A DNA stretch of 6,235 nucleotides from Boseongicola sp. SB0675_bin_26 (GTDB lineage Bacteria; Pseudomonadota; Alphaproteobacteria; Rhodobacterales; Rhodobacteraceae), in contig VYCX01000253.1 in the NCBI GenBank assembly GCA_009843725.1, positions 1 through 6,235 of the forward strand, read 5' to 3'. Made by a program: the position numbers and the translations under genes. Below the pieces are notes generated by a model that made no database searches, was not told the origin of the DNA, and worked only from the letters and a program-made list of their open reading frames with translations. This document shows positions 1 to 5,354 of this stretch, in pieces (position 1 is the first letter of the stretch; every line of letters starts with the position of its first letter).

Positions 1-7
1 GCCCAAT

Positions 8-31
8 CCCGGACCTGAGCGCAGCTCCGGG
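8..31. repeat. Inverted repeat (10-pair hairpin with one mismatch) near the left edge
   Basis: CCCGGA-C-CTG-AGCG-CAG-C-TCCGGG folds into a 6-bp stem, one C/C mismatch, a 3-bp stem and a 4-base loop. It lies 164 bases beyond the cobL stop. Neither flank visible here is T-rich (ATTGGGC on the minus strand, CCGTCAATG on the plus strand), so a classical terminator is not shown. It might mark the end of the cob transcript or of a gene coming from the left. Confidence 0.4.
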
Positions 32-160
32 CCGTCAATGCAAGCACGTGAAGAACCATGGATATGGCAAGCAACCGAATGAACGGCGCTATCGCTGCGC
101 CAGGGGACTGGTGGTCGCAATCTCCAGCGTGCCTGTCTGCGGGCTGCGCCCATTTCTCCC

Positions 161-179
161 GCAATCGCGGATCGATCGC
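161..179. repeat. Short inverted repeat just after cobL
   Basis: On the minus strand GCGATCG, a 5-base loop ATCCG, then CGATTGC can form a 7-bp stem with one G-U pair, beginning 15 bases after the cobL stop. It is followed by GGGAGAAATG and not a T-run; the T-rich stretch TTGTTTCTT comes before it. It is therefore not a standard Rho-independent terminator. It may be an mRNA 3'-end hairpin or chance. Confidence 0.3.
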
Positions 180-194
180 AAGAAACAACCGCTT

Positions 195-1394
195 TCAGCG
201 AGCCACGCACCATTGCACGACAGGATAGGCAGTCTTCCAGCCCCGAAACCGCCCGACAGGAGCGGCTTCGGCCAGCTCGATCCTGGTCAGCGTGCCTCCG
301 AATTCGGCCTGCGCTTCGGCAAGAAGCGCGGTCGTCTCGAGCGTCACGGCATTGGCAACGACCCGCGTGCCCGGGGCAAGGTCGCCCCAGACCCAGTCAA
401 GGAGACCACGGTCGAGGCCGCCACCGATGAACACGGCGTCCGGAACTTCAAGGCCACTGAGAGATTCAGGGGCCTGGCCCTCGACCACCACGAGCCGGTC
501 CAGGCCAAGCGCCGTGGCATTCTTCCGGATTCGCGCGGCGCGGTCAGCCCTCGCCTCTATGGCGACAGCCTGGGTCGAGACATGTGCCATCAGCCACTCG
601 ATCGCGACCGAGCCTGAGCCCGACCCGATGTCCCAAAGCCGTTCCCCGGGCCGTGGCGCGAGCGCAGACAGCGTGATCGCCCGGATGGGCCGCTTGGTCA
701 TTTGTCCGTCGCTTTCGAAGACATCATCGGATTGCCCGCTGGCTGCCGAAAGGCCTGCGTTCGAGCCAGCCACCTCGAACGCCACGGCGACCGGATGGGC
801 CACGTCCTCAAGTGCATAGGAACCTGCGGCGACTTCACGGCGCCGTTCGCGCGGCCCCCCAAGAGCTTCAAGGACATGCATTCGCGTTTCGCCAAGACCG
901 AGACCATCGAGATAGGCGGCCAGTTCACCGACCGCCGCACCGTCACGAACCGTCGCGATCGTGCGCTGTCCCGCCGCCAGATGCGGCCTGAGCCGGGCAA
1001 ACGGGACGGCGTGAAGCCCGAGACAGACCACGCGCTCCAGCGGCCAGCCCAACCGCGCCGCCACCAACGAAAACACGGATGCACCGGGAATGGCACGCCA
1101 CTCTCCCGGGGCGAAGCGCCGGGCAATGACGCTTCCCGCCCCGAACCAGAAGGGATCGCCGGACGCAAGCACGGCCACCTTGCGGCCGCGAAGTCCTTCA
1201 AGCACGGGCAATCCGTCATCGAACGGGATCGGCCACGTGATTCGCTCGGCACCGCTGTCCCTGACCAAGGACAGATGCCGTTCGGACCCCATGATCACTT
1301 CCGCCGCATGCAACGCATCCAGGCTTGCGGGCGACAGGCCCTCCGGTCCATCCTCGCCGAGACCGATTATCGTCAGCCAGCGAGCTTCAGACAT
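195..1394 (-). CDS. cobL: Precorrin-6Y C5,15-methyltransferase (decarboxylating), CbiE-CbiT fusion
   Basis: CobL makes two SAM-dependent methylations (C5 and C15) of precorrin-6B and decarboxylates the C12 acetate, giving precorrin-8X in the cytoplasm. The 399-residue product has two domains. Residues 1-200 are a CbiE-type tetrapyrrole methylase, with the glycine-rich GLGEDG at 11-16 and SGDPFWFG at 78-85. From about 230 there is a CbiT-type Rossmann methyltransferase with the SAM loop DIGSGSGS at 255-262 and a GGG turn at 324-326. The linker ends in DGQMTKR, typical of the fused protein. Length is close to the usual ~400-415. I chose the ATG at 1394 because homology starts there (MSEARWLTIIGLGEDG) and AGGAG lies 10 bases upstream; an upstream in-frame ATG at 1478 adds 28 residues without family character. 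The start codon overlaps that of divergent cobK. Identification rests on recalled family motifs and is secure. Confidence 0.96.
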   Translation of the reverse strand: MSEARWLTIIGLGEDGPEGLSPASLDALHAAEVIMGSERHLSLVRDSGAERITWPIPFDDGLPVLEGLRGRKVAVLASGDPFWFGAGSVIARRFAPGEWRAIPGASVFSLVAARLGWPLERVVCLGLHAVPFARLRPHLAAGQRTIATVRDGAAVGELAAYLDGLGLGETRMHVLEALGGPRERRREVAAGSYALEDVAHPVAVAFEVAGSNAGLSAASGQSDDVFESDGQMTKRPIRAITLSALAPRPGERLWDIGSGSGSVAIEWLMAHVSTQAVAIEARADRAARIRKNATALGLDRLVVVEGQAPESLSGLEVPDAVFIGGGLDRGLLDWVWGDLAPGTRVVANAVTLETTALLAEAQAEFGGTLTRIELAEAAPVGRFRGWKTAYPVVQWCVAR

Positions 1395-1395
1395 G
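1392..1395. other. Overlapping divergent start codons of cobK and cobL (CATG)
   Basis: The palindrome CATG contains the cobK ATG on the plus strand (1393-1395) and the cobL ATG on the minus strand (1394-1392). The two genes therefore have no intergenic space at all. Each gene's promoter, if separate, and its ribosome site must lie in the other's coding sequence. Both starts are supported by family N-termini (MAPNLLILGG for CobK, MSEARWLTIIGLG for CobL). No clear Shine-Dalgarno is visible for cobK in the bases before 1393. Confidence 0.85.
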
Positions 1396-2148
1396 GCACC
1401 AAATCTCCTGATCCTGGGCGGCTCCGCCGAGGCGAGCGCCCTTGCGGCGCACGTCGCCGCCATGGGGCTGCGTGCCACGTTCTCCTACGCCGGTCGCGTG
1501 GCGAATCCCGTCGTACAGCCCCTGCCGACCCGCACCGGCGGATTTGGCGGCGAAGCGGGCTTGGCCGCGTATCTCAAGAATCACTCCGTCACGCACCTGA
1601 TCGACGCCACCAACCCGTTCGCCGCGCAGATAAGCCGGAACGCGGTCGCGGCGAGTGCAGCCGCTGGCGTGCCCTTGATCGCGCTTGCACGACCGCCGTG
1701 GACGCCCGGCCCCGGCGATCGCTGGACCCGAGTGCCGAACGTGGCCCGAGCCGCCAGGTCGCTTGGCAACACGCCCAAGCGAATTTTCCTTGCCATCGGG
1801 CGAACGGAAGTCCCTGTCTTCGGAACCGCGCCTCAGCATCACTATCTCTTGCGATTCGTCGATGCCCCGAAGGACCGCCCCGCCCTGCCGCATCACGACA
1901 TCATCATTGATCGCGGGCCATTTGCCGAAGCGGCAGAGCGTGACCTTCTCGAAACCCGCCGGATTGACCTTGTGATTTCCAGGAACGCTGGCGGCGAAGG
2001 CGCTCGCGCCAAGATCGACGCCGCCCGCGGGCTTGGCCTGCCGGTAATCATGATCGATCGGCCCGATCCGCCGCAGCGACACGAAGTCGGCACTGTCGAG
2101 AAGGTGCTGCGCTGGATTGCTCATTCCGTCGCCGATCGTGGCGTGTAG
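1393..2148 (+). CDS. cobK: Precorrin-6A reductase (CobK/CbiJ family)
   Basis: CobK reduces precorrin-6A to precorrin-6B with NADPH in the corrin macrocycle pathway. The 251-residue product has the N-terminal nucleotide-loop-like LILGGSAEA (6-14), RTGGFGG (47-53), IDATNPFAAQIS (70-81), the FLAIGRTEV strand (132-140) and the C-terminal SRNAGGEGARAKIDAA (196-211), all family hallmarks. Length is typical (~250-260). The frame stays open upstream to 1090, but family homology starts at this ATG and the upstream residues are antisense of cobL. It is the only plus-strand gene here: its start overlaps the cobL start and its last 28 bases overlap the cobJ 3' end. No strong Shine-Dalgarno or convincing promoter is visible upstream, so how it is transcribed and initiated is unclear. 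The function assignment itself is firm. Confidence 0.95.
   Translation: MAPNLLILGGSAEASALAAHVAAMGLRATFSYAGRVANPVVQPLPTRTGGFGGEAGLAAYLKNHSVTHLIDATNPFAAQISRNAVAASAAAGVPLIALARPPWTPGPGDRWTRVPNVARAARSLGNTPKRIFLAIGRTEVPVFGTAPQHHYLLRFVDAPKDRPALPHHDIIIDRGPFAEAAERDLLETRRIDLVISRNAGGEGARAKIDAARGLGLPVIMIDRPDPPQRHEVGTVEKVLRWIAHSVADRGV
1405..1409 (-). promoter_or_regulatory. Ribosome binding site of cobL, inside cobK
   Basis: On the minus strand the sequence AGGAG ends 10 bases before the ATG at 1394. It is a good Shine-Dalgarno match and decides the cobL start over the longer frame opening at 1478. The site lies antisense within codons 5-6 of cobK, so this stretch carries both the start of one gene and the ribosome site of the other. 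Confidence 0.75.
2121..2148. other. Tail-to-tail overlap of cobK and cobJ
   Basis: The last 28 bases of cobK (stop TAG at 2146-2148, plus strand) are also the last 28 bases of cobJ (stop TGA at 2123-2121, minus strand). Both proteins keep family-typical C-termini, so the overlap is real and not a misread end. There is no room for a terminator between the genes and none is evident just beyond either stop. Confidence 0.9.
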
Positions 2149-2876
2149 ACGAGGGGCGGCATTCCGTTCCGCTCGATCCTGCGGGTACGACTCGATCCCA
2201 GGATCACGACGGTCTGCATGTCAGCCATTTCGGGCTTCGCGTCGAAGAGCGGCACGGTCCTGACAGTCTCGTCCGATGTCGTGACGGCACGGGCAAAGAT
2301 GACAAGGCGCCCTGGTTCGCAAAGCTCACGCAGCAGTTCCAGGACGCGGGCAAATCCGTCCGGCCGAGCCTTGGACCGAGGATTGTACAGCGCGCAGGCA
2401 AAGTCGCCCTCGACCGCGAGCCGAAGCCTCCTCTCGATCAGGGACCAGGACTTGAGATTGTCGGAGAGGTTGATCGCGCAGAAGTCATGGCCCAGCGGCG
2501 CGCCCGCCCGCGCGGAGGCGGCAAGCATTGCCGTTATGCCGGGGAGAACGCGGACGTCCAGATCCCGCCAGGTTTCCGGGCCGGCCTCCATCGCCTCGAA
2601 TGTTGCCGACGCCATCGCGAACACGCCCGGATCGCCCGACGAAACCACGATCACCCGGCGGCCCTCTGCGGCCAGTCCCAAGGCAAGGCGCGACCGTTCG
2701 GCCTCCACCCTGTTCCCGGACGCATGTCGGCGGAGCCCCTCGCGCATGGGAACCCTGTCGACATAGCGGGAATATCCGACAACGTCGGTCGCCTCAGCCA
2801 GTGCCGTCCGGACCTCGGGCGTGATCAGGGCCTCGCCTCCCGGCCCAAGGCCCGCAACCGCAACCCAGCCGCTCAC
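2121..2876 (-). CDS. cobJ: Precorrin-3B C17-methyltransferase
   Basis: CobJ uses SAM to methylate precorrin-3B at C17 and drives ring contraction to precorrin-4. The 251-residue product is a class III tetrapyrrole methylase. It shows the N-terminal GLGPGG (9-14), VVGYSRYVD (32-40), SSGDPGVFAMA (79-89), the VLPGITAMLAASARAGAPLGHD core (110-131) and YNPRSKARP (164-172), a signature of this subfamily. Usual length is about 250. The start is taken as GTG at 2876, where homology begins: AGGGG lies 8 bases upstream, and GTG overlaps the cobI stop as GTGA. An ATG at 2984 would add 36 unlikely residues from within cobI. The 3' end overlaps the convergent cobK end by 28 bp. Translation is probably coupled to cobI. 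CbiH is the anaerobic counterpart; the aerobic neighbours favour CobJ. Confidence 0.95.
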   Translation of the reverse strand: MSGWVAVAGLGPGGEALITPEVRTALAEATDVVGYSRYVDRVPMREGLRRHASGNRVEAERSRLALGLAAEGRRVIVVSSGDPGVFAMASATFEAMEAGPETWRDLDVRVLPGITAMLAASARAGAPLGHDFCAINLSDNLKSWSLIERRLRLAVEGDFACALYNPRSKARPDGFARVLELLRELCEPGRLVIFARAVTTSDETVRTVPLFDAKPEMADMQTVVILGSSRTRRIERNGMPPLVYTPRSATE

Positions 2877-3601
2877 GGCCGCCGCCCCTGCCCGTGCACC
2901 AGGACAATCGTGAAGTACGGAGGCACATGGCCTTCCGGCACATCGGCAAGCCGAGCGACCTTCTGATCCACCATCGCGGCGCATTCGATCATCCAGGCAT
3001 CCTGCGCACGCCCGGCCCGTTCAAGCGCGGTCCGCACCTTGCACAGGTTGCGTCCCACCTTCATCACGACCAGCGCATCGGCGGCTGCCATGTGCTGCAC
3101 AAGGACATCCTCGTCGAGCGTTCCCGCCAGAACGGTCAGGATATCATCGCCCCAGGCGATCGGCGCGCCGCTCGCCGTCCAGGCGGCTGCCATGCCGGGA
3201 ATGCCCGGAACGACCTCGACCTGCACCAGGGCGTTCAAGCGTCCGTGCAGGTGCATGAAGGAGCCATAGAAGAACGGATCGCCCTCGCAGAGAACGACGA
3301 CGTCCTCGCCACCCTCGGCAACGGCGGCGAGGTGCGCGGTGCAACCGTCATAGAATTCCGCCAGGGTCCGGTTGTACCGCGGATCGTCGAGGGGGATTTC
3401 CGTCGTCAGGGGATATTCCATTGCAAATTCGACCGCGTCCGCCGGAACCAGGTCGCCGGCCAGCGTCCGGGCGCGCCCTGCCCGCCCCTTCTTGCGAAAG
3501 AACGCGACGTGGCGGGCATTTGCCAGCAGCTTGAGCGCCTTCGCGCTCATGAGATCAGGTTCACCTGGCCCCAGGCCGACACCGTAGACCGTTCCGGTCA
3601 T
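2873..3601 (-). CDS. cobI: Precorrin-2 C20-methyltransferase
   Basis: CobI transfers a methyl group from SAM to C20 of precorrin-2, giving precorrin-3A, the first step that commits uroporphyrinoid to corrin. The 242-residue product has the tetrapyrrole methylase fold: GVGLGPGEPDLMS (7-19), AFFRKKG (33-39), CEGDPFFYGSFMHLHGRL (105-122), EVVPGIPGMAAAW (129-141) and KVGRNLCKVR (181-190), ending PYFTIVLVHGQGRRP. Length is usual (~240-245). The ATG at 3601 is chosen because homology begins there and it overlaps the cobH stop as ATGA. No strong Shine-Dalgarno precedes it, so it probably relies on translational coupling; the frame extends to 3745 only inside cobH. One oddity: residues 206-210 read ECAAM where I recall relatives carrying ER(A/G)TM. 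Its stop overlaps the cobJ GTG. Confidence 0.95.
   Translation of the reverse strand: MTGTVYGVGLGPGEPDLMSAKALKLLANARHVAFFRKKGRAGRARTLAGDLVPADAVEFAMEYPLTTEIPLDDPRYNRTLAEFYDGCTAHLAAVAEGGEDVVVLCEGDPFFYGSFMHLHGRLNALVQVEVVPGIPGMAAAWTASGAPIAWGDDILTVLAGTLDEDVLVQHMAAADALVVMKVGRNLCKVRTALERAGRAQDAWMIECAAMVDQKVARLADVPEGHVPPYFTIVLVHGQGRRP
2885..2889 (-). promoter_or_regulatory. Ribosome binding site of cobJ
   Basis: AGGGG on the minus strand, inside the 3' end of cobI, sits 8 bases before the proposed GTG start of cobJ at 2876. It supports this non-ATG start over the longer frame. Confidence 0.55.
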
Positions 3602-4227
3602 TCCGCGGAACTCGCGATCGCGTTGATGGCCGCCACGGTGACAGCGCTTCCGCCTAGGCGCCCATCCACGATGCAACAGGGCACCGGCCGATCTTTCCAG
3701 AGAGCCGCCTTCGATTCCGCGGCGCCCACGAATCCGACGGGGCAACCGATGATCGCGGCGGGTCGGGGGCAGTCCGGACCCTCCAGCATGTTCAGCAAAT
3801 GAAAGAGCGCCGTGGGGGCGTTTCCGATCGCCACGAGCGCACCTTCAAGCCGGGGACGCCAAAGCTCCAGTGCGGCGGCCGAGCGCGTGTTGCCCGACTC
3901 GGCCGCGAGTTTCGGAACCGAGGGATCCTGAAGCGTGCACACCACGTCGTTGGATGCGGGAAGCCTCCGGCGCGTCACGCCTTCGCTGACCATCCTGGTG
4001 TCGCAGAGTATCGGCGCTCCCGATTCCAGCGCCTTGCGCGCCCGGACCACCATGCCGTCGGAAAACCGCAGGAACCCGGCAAGTTTCACCATTCCCGACG
4101 CATGGATCATCCGCACGGCGACTTGCTCCTCATCCGCGTCGAAACGGGCGAGTTCGGCCTCGGCCCGTATGGTCGCGAAGGACTGTGCATAGATTGCGGC
4201 ACCGTCCCTTTCGTAGACATGGGGCAT
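3598..4227 (-). CDS. cobH: Precorrin-8X methylmutase (hydrogenobyrinic acid synthase)
   Basis: CobH moves the C11 methyl group to C12 of precorrin-8X, yielding hydrogenobyrinic acid, the metal-free corrin. The 209-residue product matches the family throughout: YERDGAAIYAQSFATIR (5-21), RMIHASGMV (39-47) with His42 at the place of the catalytic histidine (His43 in the P. denitrificans enzyme), CDTRMVSEGV (75-84), AIGNAPTALFHLL (133-145), GCPVGFVGAAESK (161-173) and GRLGGSAVTVAAIN (189-202). Length is typical (~210). The start ATG shares one base with the cobG stop (TGATG). A GGAG 11 bases upstream is rather distant, so re-initiation after cobG is likely important. The stop overlaps the cobI start. 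CbiC is the anaerobic equivalent; the neighbours point to the aerobic enzyme. Confidence 0.96.
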   Translation of the reverse strand: MPHVYERDGAAIYAQSFATIRAEAELARFDADEEQVAVRMIHASGMVKLAGFLRFSDGMVVRARKALESGAPILCDTRMVSEGVTRRRLPASNDVVCTLQDPSVPKLAAESGNTRSAAALELWRPRLEGALVAIGNAPTALFHLLNMLEGPDCPRPAAIIGCPVGFVGAAESKAALWKDRPVPCCIVDGRLGGSAVTVAAINAIASSAE

Positions 4228-5354
4228 CAGGGGAACAACTCCAGAAGTCCGGCCTCGGAAATGCCTGTGCGGTCCGGTGTGTCGCCGACCGAGCCGCCCA
4301 TGACAAGATCGAACATCCCGTCATGCCCGACCAGCGTCACGTCGGCGGGCCCGGATCTCGCGCAACCCTTGGCGCAGCCCGAAACATGCAGCGTCCCGAG
4401 ACCGCGCTTCGCCAGTTGCCGTGCGATCGGTCTTGTCGGCACGGTCGCCTGCGTGCACCGAGGCGCGCCCGGGCAGGCGGCAACGTCCAGCAGGAATGCC
4501 GACGATTCGTGAATGAAGGCCGGATGCGTCACAGGCCGGGCCGTCTCCAGGTAAAGGCGCCTTCGTGGCATGACCTGCACGCAACCAGGACCGGCTTCCG
4601 CAAGCAGTCCGGCGAAAGCGTCCGCCGACATTGCACCGAAGGGGACGCCGACAACCACTCCTTCCTTCGTGCGGCCCGGCGACCACATGTCTCGGCCGCC
4701 TGCAGGCACTGCAAGCCGCCAATTCCCCGGCAGGGGCATTCTCGAGACATGCCGCTTCATGCGCCCGCTCTTGCCGCCGCCGGTTTCCACGAACCAGGCT
4801 GCCATCTGGTTCAGCGCGTCGAAGGCGCCAGCCTCGTCAATGCGCCACCCGCACTCCGCGCCGTCGGCGCGAAGCAGCAGCCCCCCTTCTTCATCCCGTT
4901 CGAACCGGAAGTCCGCCGAGACGTCCTGCAGGACCGGCGCCGTCCCTGTATCGATCGCAATCCCCGACTTCGCGGGCAATTGCGGCAGTTCCGCCAACCG
5001 CAGCGCAAGCGAACGCTCCAATCGGTCCGTCAGGTCGCCGGAAATCCAGAACGGCGTCACGACGATGTTTCGACGCGCCTCGATTCCCGGATCGGCATCG
5101 ACAAGGTCCGCGGCAACGAGCGCGCGCAGCAGTTCGGGGTGCGCATCATCCGTAACGCCCCTGATCTGAAGTCCGGCACGCGAGGTCAGGTCGATCAGGC
5201 CGTTTCCGAAGCGGCGCGCGAGGTCAGCCAAGGTGCGCGCCTGGTCCGCCGTCATACGTCCGGACCTGGGCCGCGTTCGCACCAGCAGGCCGTCACCCGA
5301 CATCATCGGACGATGCGCTGTAGGGCACCAGCCCCGGATGCCGGGCACGTTCAC
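4227..5354 (-). CDS. cobG: Precorrin-3B synthase (oxygen-dependent, Fe-S)
   Basis: CobG uses O2 to hydroxylate precorrin-3A at C20 with lactone formation, preparing ring contraction by CobJ; it is the step that makes the pathway aerobic. The 375-residue product resembles sulfite/nitrite reductases. A first ferredoxin-like half is at about 18-67 (GDGLLVR, LTSRAGLQIRG) and a second at about 229-269 (GVPFGAMSADAF, then MPRRRLYL). The 4Fe-4S ligands are seen as C-x5-C (Cys294, Cys300, in CPGAPRC) and C-x3-C (Cys327, Cys331, in SGCAKGC). Start is GTG at 5354: GGAGG lies 7 bases upstream and GTGA overlaps the cobN stop; an ATG at 5402 would add 16 residues from inside cobN. It is shorter than the P. 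denitrificans enzyme (about 460 residues as I recall) but has all four cysteines and looks functional. Confidence 0.94.
   Translation of the reverse strand: MNVPGIRGWCPTAHRPMMSGDGLLVRTRPRSGRMTADQARTLADLARRFGNGLIDLTSRAGLQIRGVTDDAHPELLRALVAADLVDADPGIEARRNIVVTPFWISGDLTDRLERSLALRLAELPQLPAKSGIAIDTGTAPVLQDVSADFRFERDEEGGLLLRADGAECGWRIDEAGAFDALNQMAAWFVETGGGKSGRMKRHVSRMPLPGNWRLAVPAGGRDMWSPGRTKEGVVVGVPFGAMSADAFAGLLAEAGPGCVQVMPRRRLYLETARPVTHPAFIHESSAFLLDVAACPGAPRCTQATVPTRPIARQLAKRGLGTLHVSGCAKGCARSGPADVTLVGHDGMFDLVMGGSVGDTPDRTGISEAGLLELFP

Larger units (their letters stand above)
1..194. other. Left flank of cobL without a supportable gene
   Basis: No frame in these bases resembles a cobalamin gene such as cobM, cobE, cobF or cobA. 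A minus-strand frame starting with ATG at 213 stays open to the edge (71 codons), but it uses AGA and CGA codons, has only about half G/C at third positions, and shows no family motif. A plus-strand 56-codon frame (58-228) is equally featureless. I see two inverted repeats and no B12-box-like riboswitch core. Confidence 0.5.

Noticed and set aside
101..145. Minus-strand SPQTG-like peptide recalling the end of HU-type DNA-binding proteins
   Set aside because: Only a few residues match, there is no upstream HU sequence in frame, and the frame begins inside cobL.
1..213. Minus-strand frame (71 codons to the edge) starting inside the cobL 3' end, as a possible next operon gene
   Set aside because: The position is attractive, but third-position G/C is only about half, AGA and CGA codons are frequent, and the protein resembles no cobalamin enzyme.
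58..228. Plus-strand 56-codon frame with several Cys and His residues
   Set aside because: It overlaps cobL antisense, has a weak ribosome site and no repeating Cys/His spacing; a chance frame is more likely.
48..617. 189-codon plus-strand frame starting with GTG at 48
   Set aside because: Most of it is antisense to cobL, no Shine-Dalgarno is evident and no motif is recognised.
1321..1392. Possible sigma70-like promoter for cobK (TTGCGG at 1325, GATTAT at 1365)
   Set aside because: The two boxes are too far apart for a working pair and each is a poor match; this is coding sequence of cobL.
702..1910. 402-codon plus-strand open frame across cobL and cobK
   Set aside because: It runs antisense to cobL and then out of frame with cobK, both of which have clear family motifs; its own product shows none.
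2894..3802. 302-codon plus-strand open frame opposite cobI
   Set aside because: Shadow of cobI and the end of cobH; low-complexity basic composition and no family resemblance.
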